Positions 1 through 13,085 of a DNA stretch of 64,000 nt are shown piece after piece. Position 1 is the stretch's first letter; each line of letters starts with the position of its first letter. Source of the DNA: Clusia tigrina (taxonomy: Eukaryota; Arthropoda; Insecta; Diptera; Clusiidae); the NCBI GenBank assembly GCA_920105625.2, contig OV050030.1, positions 321,828,531 to 321,892,530 of the forward strand. The letters are read 5' to 3'. The translations under genes and the position numbers were made by a program. The notes below the pieces were generated by a model. It ran no database searches. It saw nothing but the letters and a program-made list of their open reading frames with translations, and was not told the DNA's origin.

Positions 1-839
<839 letters not shown>

Positions 840-1024
840 AAACATGTAGATACACATTCTGGTTTTTGCGGTCTATATTAGCGTGTGTGTTTACTACATG
901 TGCAAATATTTCTATGCTTGCTTGCATGTTTACGACAGAGTTATTTCATGTCTGATAAAGAAGGAATGTCTGCAAACGGTGGAGTGTTATGAAATTCAAT
1001 CTTGACAAATCATATACATACATA

Positions 1025-1979
1025 CGAGGTGTGATCAAAAAATAACCGTTGTTGTGTGATCAAAAAACAAAGTATTTATTTATTCATCAACAACTATCTT
1101 GTCCACTTCAAAGTAATTCCCCTCAGATATAATACACTTATGTCAGCGTATTTTCCAATCCTCGAAACACTTCTGAAACGCTTTTTTTGGTATCGCCATC
1201 AGCTCCTGTTTCGATTTTTCTTTTATCTCCTCAATCGTAGCAAAACGCTTTCCTTTCATCGGTGTCTTCAGTTTGGGAAAGAGGAAAAAGTCAGCGGGGG
1301 CCAAGTCCGGTGAATACGGTGGTTGAGGCATCATAACGGTTTTGTTTTTGGCCAAACACAGCTCCTCAGCGATGTCCATGCGACGTTGTTTTTGCTCAAA
1401 ATTTAGCAATTTTGGAACAATCTTCGCTGCCGCATGTTTCATGCCTAAAACATCCGTAAAAATTGATTGGCATGAGCAGAACGATATGCCAGCATCATCA
1501 GCAACCTCTCTGATAGTGATTCGACGATTATCCAAATCATTTTCTTCACTGCGTCAATGTTTTCATCGGTTGTTGACGTGCTCGGGCGACCAGGACGAGC
1601 ATCGTCATTGACATCTTCTCGGCCTTCCTTAAACCGGTTATACCACAAGTGAACTTGTGTTCTGCTCATAGTAGACTTGCCAAAGGCCACAGTCAACATT
1701 TCAAATGTCCTTGCGCATTTAATTTCATTTATTACACAAAACTGAATACAGTTTCTTTGATCCATTTTTTCGAATAGTACAAAATCGAAGAACACACCAA
1801 AACACGACTAACCTTTTTATCTGTCAAAAACAAACTGACAATCCAAAATGGTGTGTATTGCCAACATATATAACAGACATGTGTACCAACATAACAGAAA
1901 AAAAATGCGAACATCGAACTCACGTAACTCACGAAAAGATGAAAATAATAATAAATAAATATTTTTTGATCACACCTCG
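1025..1979 (-). mobile_element. mariner element, internally deleted (955 bp)
   Basis: Both ends carry the same perfect 20-bp terminal inverted repeat, CGAGGTGTGATCAAAAAATA (1025-1044 and, inverted, 1960-1979). TA dinucleotides at 1023-1024 and 1980-1981 are the target duplication expected of Tc1/mariner. The element is shorter than a full mariner (about 1.3 kb) because the middle of the transposase gene is missing. The intact repeats mean it could still have been moved by an enzyme supplied in trans. Confidence 0.93.
1080..1765 (-). pseudogene. mariner transposase pseudogene (deleted catalytic core)
   Basis: Read on the minus strand from an ATG at 1765, the product starts with a mariner helix-turn-helix DNA-binding region (LWYNRFKEG, then a GRPSTS linker). 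A frameshift near 1535 moves the frame to an IREVADDAGIS second helix-turn-helix. The sequence then jumps directly from LCLAKN to PPYSPDLAPADFFLFPKLK, the block holding the third catalytic Asp of the DD34D triad. The region with the first two Asp residues is deleted. A TGA near 1146 lies where a Trp codon is usual after CFEDWKIR. The gene cannot encode an active enzyme. Confidence 0.85.
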
Positions 1980-1984
1980 TAGAC

Positions 1985-2580
1985 CTTGATTGAAATCGAA
2001 CTAAAGCCATCTCTCCCTTTTTGGCATTGATACGAGCTGGAAATTCCTCATTTAGAATAATTAGGATCTCGCGGGAGTTACCTATGGGCTCGCTTATCTT
2101 AACGACCTTCCAGTCATCCGTGGGGAGGTCATAGTTGCTAAGCCTAGGCAACTCCAGAATTTCGTTCGGCGAGGAGTGCTCTGCCGGAACCCAGGCCCTA
2201 GAATGCGGGCGGTTCGGGATCTGGTCTCTGGGAACAGCTGAAAGCTTGGCCCCCGGTCAGATTTCGCCAACCATTGGAATGGCCAGCTTGTAAAGCTCAA
2301 CAGAGCGCTCATCTGAGCAGGCGATGAGCTTCACGTGACCTGATAGCATCCCGCGTCCCGGCATACAGGTGAGGGGCCAGGATTGGCCCTCAGGATGTCT
2401 CTATAGACCCTGAAGGGTGCCTTCTCCACCATTTTCCAGTTCGCTGGGGAAATGGTACCGTCACTGTTTCCAGTGTAAACGATGGCCCAGATGAGGCCCT
2501 CTTTGGCTACCTCATTAAATGACCGAGTCAGTCTCGGCTTGGAAGCCAGTCGTGGGCGTTCAGATTGCCGGACGTCTGAA
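1985..2580 (-). pseudogene. DUF4780-like transposon protein relic
   Basis: On the minus strand three blocks can be read: EGLIWAIVYTGNSDGTISP, then ACSDERSVELYKLAIP with RAWVP, then LPTDDWKVVKI with ILNEEF. The order, especially the 'cells/cysteine-SDE...elyk' strand and the proline-rich RAWVP strand, resembles the DUF4780 domain found in proteins carried by insect mobile elements. A frameshift near 2340 and a TGA near 2268 break it. The mariner at 1025-1979 truncates or interrupts its C-terminal end. The family call is from pattern memory only. Confidence 0.5.
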
Positions 2581-2590
2581 TATATATGTA

Positions 2591-3871
2591 CGAGGGCGGA
2601 TTGATATTGAATCTACCTAGCGCTAGATGGCAGCACAAACACAAAAACTTTTCTTTGCGATCTGTCAAACGTCAGCTGTTAAAATTTCAGCCAAATTCAT
2701 CGATTAGTTTATTTGTTGTAGTCGTTTGAAGTAAGCAACTTTTGTGTTTCTTGAATAATGGAAAAAAGCGAATTTCGTGCAGTGATTAAACACTATTATT
2801 TGAAAGGGAAAACGGCGAAAGAGACAAAAGAAAAGCTCAATTAACATTACGGTGAGTTTGCTCCGTCAGATTACATGGTAAAATATTGGATTGCTGAATT
2901 TAAACGCGGCCGAACAAGCACTGCAACAATACCATCAACAGGAAGGCCAAAAGAGGTGGTTACTGAAGAAAGTATCAAGAAAATCCTCGATATCGTTATG
3001 AATGATTGCCGAGTCAAGTTGCGTGAGATTGTTGAAATGGTAAACATATCATATGAACGTGAGTTCAACATTTTGCATGAACATTTGCGTATGAAAAAGC
3101 TATCGGCAAGATAGGTTCCACGTTTGCTCAGTGTCAAGCAAAAACGAGTTCGACAGACCACTTCACAGCGGTGTTTGGACATTATAAAGCGTAATCCTGT
3201 TGATTTTTGGCGTGGATTAATAACTGTTGATGAAACGTGGGTCCACCACTACACACCTGAAACCAAAAATCAATCGAAACAATGGGTGGAAGCTGGTGGA
3301 AGTGCTCCGAAGAAGGCGAAGGCAGTGAAAGCGGCTGGCAAGGTTGTGGCCACTGTATTTTGGGATGCACACGGAATATTGCTCATCGATTATCTTGAAA
3401 AAGGATCCACAATCACAGGAAAGTATTATCGTGCATTATTGGATCAATTGATTGATGCAATCAAGGAAAAACGACCACATTTAAACAAGAAAAAAATGCT
3501 CTTTATTCAAGACAACGCACCGGTTCACACAGCATTAGATACGATGCAAAAATTAAGTGAAACACACTTCGAATTGGTTAATCATCCACCTTGTAGTCCA
3601 GATTTAGCTCCTAGTGACTTTTTCCTGTTTCCAAACTTGAAAAAATGGCTCGCAGGAAAAACATTCATCTCAAACGAAGAAGTGATTACCGAAACTAACG
3701 CGTATTTTGAGGGGTTCCCGAAATCGTATTATTCAGATGGTATAAAAAAGTTGGAATATCGTCTTACTAAGTGTGTCCAAGTAAAAGGAGACTATGTTGA
3801 GAAATAAATGGTTTTTGAAAAAAAAATTTTTTTTTTTCCTACTTAGGTAGCTTCAATATCAATCCGCCCTC

Positions 3872-3872
<1 letters not shown>
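2591..3872 (+). mobile_element. mariner element, irritans-like (1282 bp)
   Basis: Terminal inverted repeats begin CGAGGGCGGATTGATATTGA at 2591 and are repeated inverted at the right end (to 3872). They extend to about 28 bp with one or two mismatches. TA target duplications lie at 2589-2590 and 3873-3874. The size is that of a full-length mariner and the transposase frame runs through most of it, so this is a fairly young copy. Confidence 0.95.
2758..3807 (+). pseudogene. mariner transposase, irritans type, two in-frame stops
   Basis: One uninterrupted frame of 350 codons from ATG 2758 to TAA 3807 is broken only by TAA at 2842-2844 and TAG at 3112-3114. There is no frameshift. The N-terminal half has the paired helix-turn-helix region with a GRPKEVVTEE linker, and the C-terminal half has the DD34D catalytic domain: TVDETW (Asp about residue 158), QDNAPVH and CSPDLAPSDFFLF. 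Length and the closing motifs (FEGFPKSYYSDGIKKLE, GDYVEK) match the irritans subfamily that includes Himar1. Restoring-type reversion is not implied; as read, no full protein is made. Confidence 0.93.
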
Positions 3873-4036
<164 letters not shown>

Positions 4037-4477
4037 TGTTAACGTCAGTTTATTAATTTAAATATTAATCACTAAGATAAATTGATATTCACAGAAAATA
4101 TATATATATTTTTTTTTAGCAGATTGCTTTATAACTAGAGAACACTAAATGCTTAGTTAAGATAGGAAAAAGGCTTTATTATAGACGATTTATTAGTTTA
4201 AACGAATCACACAATATATGTACACCGGAGCTAAGTTCGTCGATTGTTGCTGGTTGAAGGCTGGTAAAAGAAGAGATCGGGTAATTAGCAAACTCGCCGC
4301 TCGTGGCTCGTGATACCACGAGGCGGCTGAATATTTCAGCAAAGGTTGTCCGCCATCCGGTGCTGAATCTGCCGTACCCCGCGATTCAGCAAAGCACAGC
4401 TGTGCTTTACTTATCGCAGGTCATGGCAGCTCCAGCACCGGGCGGCGGCGCATATTAGAGGGTTCCTGACGGGAACA
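4037..4477 (-). repeat. BEL copy 1, 3' LTR
   Basis: 441 bp, begins TGTTAACG and ends CGGGAACA on the + strand (TGTT...AACA). It carries a short TA/T homopolymer tract that varies in length among the three LTRs in the window. Confidence 0.95.
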
Positions 4478-4490
4478 TGCCGCCCCCCTT
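4478..4490 (-). other. polypurine tract of BEL copy 1
   Basis: On the minus strand AAGGGGGGCGGCA abuts the 3' LTR, the expected plus-strand priming site. This fixes the orientation of the element independently of its genes. Confidence 0.8.
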
Positions 4491-4537
4491 GCAGTACTGC
4501 AATGGAGACCCCATGCCGGAACCTCTCCCTCTCCCCC

Positions 4538-5140
4538 TTAGCCGTGGAGGGTGGTGTGGTGCCCGCGTCCGCATCTGGCACACCTCGGCTCATGGCACGA
4601 GGATGCCATGTGCTTGATCCCGAGGCACCGGAAACATAACGTCCGCCGGATCACATGATCCCTTCGTCCTTTAGCCGAGAGCGCCAGAAATTGGGTGCAG
4701 CCCGCGAGGACGTGGTTCGCACTGCCACACATTTTGCAGCACGTTGATACGGTGGGGTAATGTTGCTGAGCTGGCTTTCCCCCAGTGTCCTGATGTTGAG
4801 CGGGACGTCGTGATCCCCCGGTGGAAGGGCCCATGGCGAGGACTGGTTTCGTCTCTGTCGACCGTCCAGTGGCGGGGGCTGGTTTCGCCCCTTTCGGGCA
4901 CGGCAGGAACCAGCGCGGCGATGGGGAACGTGGCCGGATTTGTGGACCCCGAGGCCGACGTGCCGGTGGTGCCTGAGTGTCAGGGCGGTCTTCTGCCGCG
5001 ATCGCTCCGGCCAACCAATTTCACAACTTGTGGAACTCAGGTGGCGGTGGGGACACGAGCAGATGCCGCAGTCCGAGGGTGGAAGCCGGCGGGCGTTCAA
5101 CATGTTGGCTTCGGCCTAGTCCCGGTTGTGGTTGATGCAT
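4538..5140 (-). pseudogene. Extra ORF 3' of BEL pol: gag-like zinc-knuckle protein
   Basis: Between the integrase end and the 3' LTR lies a frame from ATG 5140 to a stop at 4538, broken by one TGA about 38 codons in. The product is Pro/Arg-rich at first. It then has three nucleocapsid-type zinc motifs: CKMCGSANHVLAGC and CFRCLGIKHMASSC (both CX2CX4HX4C), then CARCGRGHHTTLH. This mirrors the three-knuckle layout of the same element's gag (last motif CFTCQERHHTLLH), but the sequences are clearly different, so it is not a recent copy. No protease, membrane segment or signal peptide is visible, so it is not an env. It could be a captured gag end from another BEL family or a lineage-specific third ORF. 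The second BEL copy is truncated before this region and gives no comparison. Confidence 0.65.
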
Positions 5141-5229
5141 GCTAGATGGGAGAGACAAAAAAGAACGGCATTAGTACGGGTACAACGATCGAGATCTACG
5201 GAATGGCATAAGGGAAATATATAAAAGCT

Positions 5230-8200
5230 TTACGCTTCCCCTCGCAAGGGAGGGGGCTCCTCCAATGGGAGTATCACCATTTTAGCAAGAGGTCTGGTGA
5301 GTACGCCTCTTGCTGTCCGCACATCTGCGACACGCACTTTCCCATCGGGTCCTGGATGCGGCGCTAAGTTGTCCTCCCGTATAATGACGAGGTCTCCGGT
5401 CTTAAGGTTTTCTTGCACGGTTCGCCACTTGCTGCGTCGCTGGCATTCCAGGAGATACTCCGGTTTCCAGCGCGCACTGAATTGCTAAGCGAGTGCACGC
5501 AATTTTTGCCACCGGTTCATAATTGAAAGGTATGGAACCGCCTCCTCAGGTTCTGCGGGCGACAACAGAGGTCCACCCACCAGGAAATGGCCTGGGGTTA
5601 GCGCCTGTAAATCCGTGGGATCTTCTGAGAGAGCGCTGATGGGCCGAGAGTTTAGACACGCCTCAATCCGAGCTAGAAGAGTCAAGAATTCTTCGAGAGT
5701 AAATTTTAGTTGCCCTGCCATGCGTTTAAAGTGGTGCTTAAAACTTTTAATCGCCGCTTCCCAAAGACCCCCCATATGTGGCGCGTGTGGTGGAATGAAC
5801 TCCCACTCAACTCGATTGAGGGGCTGCCCTGATACGGTTTTCTCCCGCATTTCCCGGAACACCCGCTGGAATTCAAGTTTTAATGCTTTCTCCGCCCCCA
5901 CAAAGTTCCTGCCGTTATCCGAGTAGATTTTTAATGGGGACCCCCTACGTGAAACAAACCGAGCGAACGTCGCTAAAAACGCCGAAGTACTGAGGTCAGA
6001 TGTCGCCTCGAGGTGTACTGCTTTTGTAGCAAAGCACACGAATATACAGACATATCCCTTGGTCACCCGGCACGCTCGCCCCTGATAGCTCTTTATATCA
6101 AACGGCCCTGCAAAGTCTACTCCAGTATAGGTAAATGGCCTGGTACATGTTGTTCGCTCTATGGGGAGAGCCGCCATAAGTTGACTCCTTTGACTCTTCT
6201 TGAACAACACGCACGTCTTACACTGCAGGATCGTGCTTTTGATGAGCGTCTTCGCTCTCGGGATCCAATATTGGGTTCGGATTAAACGCAACATTAATTG
6301 ATTCCCCCCGTGGAGGGACACCTCATGGATGAATTTCACCACCAGACGGGTGAAGTGACTATAGTAGGGTAGGATGATGGGGTGCCGCTCGGAGAATGGC
6401 AACTGGGTAGTCAAAGCGAGCCTTCCGTTGACGCGCAGGGTCCCGTCCGAATGGATGAAGGGGTTCAAACTAAGGATAGGACTAGAATTGGGCAGCGGTC
6501 TTCGCTCAGTTAATTCTCGATACTCATTTGGGTAGTACATTTGTTGAGCCAACACTATGAGGCGAGTTGTAGTTTCATCAATTTCCCCCCGCGTTATTGG
6601 GACCCCTCGATCTGGGGTCACTGCTCGGCCCTTTGGACGACAGTAGCACATGAATCGGCGAACGAAACCTATCACACGCAAAGCTCTAGGTAAGGAGGAG
6701 AACCGCAGAATTTGGTCGTCCTTAGAGGACACATATACCATGTGGCACTTAGCAGGGCGTTGCTCTTCCTCAGTCGCGATCAGGGTCTCTTCTAGCAATG
6801 GTGGCCAGTGCTCCCTGTCAAGCTGGAGCCATTCTGGTCCTTGCCACCAAAGCGTGTTGTTGAGTAGTCCGTCAGGGGATACTCCTCTGCTTGCCAAATC
6901 CGCTGGATTATCTTCAGAGCGGACATGACGCCAGCGATTCACCCCTACCTTATTGGTAATAGTGGTGACTCTATTCGCCACAAATGTCTTCCACAAGTGG
7001 GGCGGTTTCCTCAACCATGCTAACACAATCGTGGAGTCAGTCCAACACATCAAGTTTTCGTCCGAGATGTTCAAAAGTGGCTTGAGGGGAGATATAAGTT
7101 CCGCCAGCAATGTCGCCCCGCTTAATTCTAACCGAGGAAGCGAGACCGTTTTCAAAGGAGCTACCCTCGATTTGGCCACCAGCAGATGTGAGTAGATGGA
7201 ATCTTGTCCTTTACACCGAACGTAGAGGGCTGCCGCGTATGCCAGCTGTGATGCGTCGCAGAACGCGTGAAATTCGATATCGCTATCAGGAGCGGATCGT
7301 ACCCAGCGAGGTACGCGAATTTGGGAGATTGCTTGATATTGCGATAAAAATTGAGTCCACCTAGTTAAGGTGGCGGGAGTAAGTGGATCATCCCAATTTA
7401 TTTGATCCAACCAGATTTGCTGCATCAAGATTTTCGCGGTGATGACGATTGGCGCCAACCACCCCGCTGGGTCGAAAAGTTTGGCGATTAACGACAGCAC
7501 TCTGCGCTTGGTGTATGTCGCCTCAAGTGGCAATTCCGCAACATGAAAATAGAACCAGTCCCCCCGCGCATTCCATCTAATGCCTAATGTGCTGGTGGCA
7601 CTAGTCTCCTCTAGTTTGAGAAAATCCTCTCGGAGTAGATGCTCCGGAGGGAGGTTTGCAAGACTGGCTGCACAATTTGCCGCCCACTTTCTCATGGAGA
7701 AACCCGCTGACCCTAGACTCGCGATCAACTCATCCCGCGTTAGAATAGCTGTGGCCACATCATGGGTGCCGATCAATGCGTCATCCACGTACATTGACCC
7801 CCGCAACACCCGAGATGCCAACGGAAACCTACTCTCCATATCATCTGCCACTTGCTGTAAGGTCCTTATTGCCAAATAAGGCGCACAGTTCACCCCAAAG
7901 GTGACCGTCTTTAATTCATAATCTGAAATCTCAGAATGAGACGATAAAAACGATTCGCTGATATGGTCTGTGGCGTGGTTCTACCAGGATTTGTTGATAC
8001 ATTTTCTGGATGTCCCCGGTGAGCACATAGCGGAACATGCGCCACTGAATAATCAGTCTGGTCAGATCAGCCTGCAGAACTGGCCCAGTATGCAACACGT
8101 CATTTAAACTGACTGTGTTGGATGTCGCTTGGGAAGCGTTGAAAACCACTTGAAGTCGAGTGGTGGTGCTCTCGGGTTTGATTACTGCGTGATGGGGCAG

Positions 8201-9230
8201 ATAGTAATGAGGCACCAGAGTTGTTGACGGCGGGGGTACCTTTTCCATGTGATTTAGCATCACATATTCAAGGACCACCGCGTCGTATTTCTGTTTGTCT
8301 ACTGGGTGCTTGCCCAGTCGAGCTTCATTGCGTTCAAACTGCCGAAGGGCAATGTGGCGTGACGCTCCTAAAGATTTGTGTGGTACAAAATCATGCTTGA
8401 ACGGGAGCGAGACTATATATCGCCCCGAAGTATCCCGGCGCGTGGTCCGGGCATACAAATCCAGACACTCTTGGTCAGGTTGAGATAGCTGCCGCTCACG
8501 AGGGGGCTCTTCGATTTCCCAAAATCGCCTCAAAATGCTATCAAGCGACGCGGACTCGGACATCCGGACACGTGTTGTGAATGCGGAGACTCGCTCAGCT
8601 GGCAGAGGCCCAGTAAGGATCCAGCCAAAAACTGTATCCTGCGCAAGTAATGACCCAACGATATTCCGATGCAACCCACCCAGCAAAATTTGAGGATATA
8701 GATCCCCCCCTAACAACAAATCGATTTGGGTTGAGTGTGAAGTGCCTGTGTCTGCCAACTTCAAACCATTAAGTTTGTTTTCGTCTCCTTCGCTCAACAC
8801 AAGCGGCGCCAATTCCCCGGTCAAGGTGGGCAACACCAACGCCGCCACCCGTAGGCGGACAGAGGCATCGTACCGGGACCCGATAGTGAGATGACACGCC
8901 TTGGTGACGGTGCCAGCAAGTGTGTTGCTGACCCCCGACACCTGAGCGTGTACTGTGTGTGCCGGCAGCCTAAGGCGCTTGTGGAGGCGGTCTGAAATGA
9001 AGGACCCCTCGGAACCGGAGTCTATCAGCGCCCGGGCCCTATACCAAACTCCCTGGTGTTCAATATTTATTAACGCCGTACCCAAAAGAACCCGGTTGGA
9101 GAGGCGACCACACGGATGACTTTGACTCGGCCCCGCCTTATCTGCCGGCTGCGAAGTCTGCGAAGTGTGGTACGAGGACTTGGGTACGGCTTGAGGTGCC
9201 GGGGTAGTGTGCTCATTTTGATTAGAGCGA
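5230..9230 (-). pseudogene. BEL/Pao pol (protease-RT-RNase H-integrase), copy 1
   Basis: Minus strand. Retroviral-type aspartic protease with ALIDSGSEGSF (about 9020), then the Pao reverse transcriptase with the YVDD catalytic box at 7780-7791. RNase H follows with FHAFCDAS and [12 protein letters not shown]. Integrase has an HHCC-type zinc region (HEVSLHGG to CKTC) and a DDE core: GVDFAGP, SDNGRNF and [11 protein letters not shown]-terminal domain (TGDLVIIREDNLAPHPGP) ends at 5230. Breaks: one extra T in a T run near 7945 shifts the frame just before YVDD, and a TAG at 5485-5487 interrupts the integrase end. Otherwise the frame is long and well preserved, consistent with a young but defective copy. 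Confidence 0.93.
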
Positions 9231-9243
9231 CCCCCCCCCCCCC
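9231..9243 (+). repeat. C13 homopolymer at gag-pol junction
   Basis: Thirteen C (G on the coding strand) lie between the gag zinc knuckles and the protease frame. The matching run in copy 2 is 20 G (14328-14347). Neither length joins gag to the protease frame. Confidence 0.9.
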
Positions 9244-10485
9244 AGATGCTGATGGCGGGTGTGGCGTTGAGCCGGTAGGACGACTCTGCCTGGAGTCCGA
9301 GTGCAACAGCGTATGGTGACGCTCTTGACAGGTGAAACACGAGAAGGAGCTGGGGCAGTTATCCCCCTTGTGAGATGGCGACAGACAATTCACACATAAC
9401 CCGTGTCGCCGCACCAAACCCCACCGTGCTGAGACAGTGGCAGCCTGGAACGCAAGACAATTTCGCACCGAATGGGTAGTTTGTTTACAAATTTTACACC
9501 CCTGTGGGGTGACTTTCGCTTGGTGAGTCTGCATCCGAGCTGAGCGAGACGTGCCTGGCTGAATCCTTGTGTTGGATTGCTGACTGTTCGCTGGTCGGGT
9601 CCCCGCTATCGCCTCAAGTGTCCGGAATCGCTGCGACAGAAATGAATCCATTGCCTTCCACTCGGGCACTTCCAAACTCCCCCCCACGGTTTGTTCCCAT
9701 AAAGCCAGTGTGCCTTCCGGCAGACATCGTGCACACAGGTAGACTAACATGGGGTTCCATGCCACCATATCCACCCCGTAAGCAGTCAACGCTGCGATAC
9801 AGTTGCTGATGTCGCGCTGGAGGCGTTTAATTTCGCCACCATCTTCGCGCTTCACCGGGTCCATTTCCAATAAGGCCTTCAATTGTACATTGATTTGCTG
9901 GCGCTTATTTTCATATCGCTCAAGTAAATGGGCCCACGCCTGCACAAACCCTGCGTCCGTCAAAGGGAGCTTCCCTACGATATCACGTGGTTCGCCCCGA
10001 GTTTTTAGAGTAAGGTGATACATCCTCTCTACGTTAGAGAGACGCGAGTTATTGATGAATAGTGCGGTAAACATATCCCGAAACGCGGGCCATTGGCCGT
10101 AGGTCCCCTCAAACAGAGGAATGTCGCAAGGTGGTACGTGGATACCAGGTAGCGCAGGAGTCATCGCCTCAACACGCTCGGGGCCAGGTTTCCCTTACAG
10201 CATACCTTCTTGCAGTCCCGCAATTACGACCCGCCCCTTCCTGAAGACGTCGAAACTCGCCTCAAAGCGCTGGGCCACCGAATGCAGAAGTTGGTCCCGC
10301 TCCTTGGCCTCGCGTGCTTCCGCTAGCACTTGGGCTTTCGCTACTTTAAGAGCGGCCCACCTCTCATTTAACTCCTCCTCATCGACCCGGAGCGATGATA
10401 ACGAGTGACTGTCTGTCTGTCGACGCTCAAAGCGGTCGACAAACATCGTCAACTCGTCAGCGGCTGCTATCAACGGGGCCAACAT
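9244..10485 (-). pseudogene. BEL/Pao gag, copy 1
   Basis: Starts at ATG 10485, preceded by no longer frame with an ATG. The N-terminal part (ELTMFVDRFERRQ, then a charged helical stretch) is followed by a TAA at 10195-10197. The same frame continues after it into a DUF1759-type capsid region (PLFEGTYGQWPAFRDMFTALF ... LTLKTRGEPRDIVGKLP). The C-terminal end has three zinc motifs: CKICKQTTHSVRNC, CVNCLSPSHKGDNC and CFTCQERHHTLLH. The TAA is present at the same place in copy 2, so it predates their separation. Confidence 0.9.
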
Positions 10486-11066
10486 CTTTCCTGCTTTGCC
10501 TGCCCCTGATCGAAGCTCAATGGCGGATCTGTTACGCCACAAAGGGATCTAACCGCTTAACGAACCAAACTCAAACGCCCCTAAATACCGATGGCGCACA
10601 CCTCAAATACCAATTGCCTATGCCCCAAGCGAAAGTCAATCGACTGCAGGCTCAACCGCTCCCAAAAACACGCCTCTAAAGGCGAGGGCCCCAACAAACA
10701 CAAATTCAAAACCCCACTGAACCGGCCCTGTACGGCAGTACGTCAGCTGATCGCACTGACCTACTTTCGTAATTCGTACTCCGCAGCGCCGGCGCCGCCA
10801 CCGAAACCGTAACGAGAAAATTCCCAACAAACGCACCAATGAGTCTAAATTAAACAACGGCACCCGCTGCAGCAGCGAAACCGTTTGCTCTGTCGTGTGT
10901 ACAGCGTACCGCAAGGCAGAGCAACTTAAAGCGGAATGCGCAGAATGAATGAAGATTATAGAAATAGATCTACATATATTATATAGAAATTATAGAAATA
11001 GATCTACATATGTATATAACTTTTATAATTATATAAAATTGTGAACTTACACTCACCTGGTTCCAA
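10486..11066 (-). other. BEL copy 1 untranslated leader
   Basis: About 580 bp between the primer-binding site and gag. It holds a 92-codon minus-strand frame (10636-10914) with no recognisable motif, shared with copy 2. The rest shows a short imperfect repeat (AGAAATAGATCTACATAT, twice near 10958-11010). Treated as leader sequence. Confidence 0.6.
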
Positions 11067-11084
11067 TCCTGGGTTGAAGGACCA
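11067..11084 (-). other. Primer-binding site of BEL copy 1
   Basis: Minus strand TGGTCCTTCAACCCAGGA begins two bases inside the 5' LTR and starts with TGG, complementary to a tRNA CCA end. The tRNA was not identified. Confidence 0.75.
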
Positions 11085-11086
11085 TA

Positions 11087-12484
<1,398 letters not shown>

Positions 12485-12486
12485 TA

Positions 12487-12504
12487 TGGTCCTTCAACCC
12501 AGGA
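12487..12504 (+). other. Primer-binding site of BEL copy 2
   Basis: TGGTCCTTCAACCCAGGA, two bases after the LTR, identical to copy 1. Confidence 0.75.
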
Positions 12505-13085
12505 TTGGAACCAGGTGAGTGTAAGTTCACAATTTTATATAATTATAAAAGTTATATACATATGTAGATCTATTTCTATAATTTCTATATAATATATGTA
12601 GATCTATTTCTATAATCTTCATTCATTCTGCGCATTCCGCTTTAAGTTGCTCTGCCTTGCGGTACGCTGTACACACGACAGAGCAAACGGTTTCGCTGCT
12701 GCAGCGGGTGCCGTTGTTTAATTTAGACTCATTGGTGCGTTTGTTGGGAATTTTCTCGTTACGGTTTCGGTGGCGGCGCCGGCGCTGCGGAGTACGAATT
12801 ACGAAAGTAGGTCAGTGCGATCAGCTGACGTACTGCCGTACAGGGCCGGTTCAGTGGGGTTTTGAATTTGTGTTTGTTGGGGCCCTCGCCTTTAGAGGCG
12901 TGTTTTTGGGAGCGGTTGAGCCTGCAGTCGATTGACTTTCGCTTGGGGCATAGGCAATTGGTATTTGAGGTGTGCGCCATCGGTATTTAGGGGCGTTTGA
13001 GTTTGGTTCGTTAAGCGGTTAGATCCCTTTGTGGCGTAACAGATCCGCCATTGAGCTTCGATCAGGGGCAGGCAAAGCAGGAAAG
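12505..13085 (+). other. BEL copy 2 untranslated leader
   Basis: Same leader as copy 1 in the opposite orientation, with no recognised gene. Confidence 0.6.

Noticed and set aside
9231..9243. Programmed ribosomal frameshift site at the G tract
   Set aside because: Neither copy's tract length leads cleanly from gag to protease, no pseudoknot was evident, and homopolymer length is unreliable. Kept only as an observation.
10636..10914. 92-codon frame in the BEL leader, also present in copy 2
   Set aside because: No motif or homology is recognised. Identity between copies only reflects their recent common origin.
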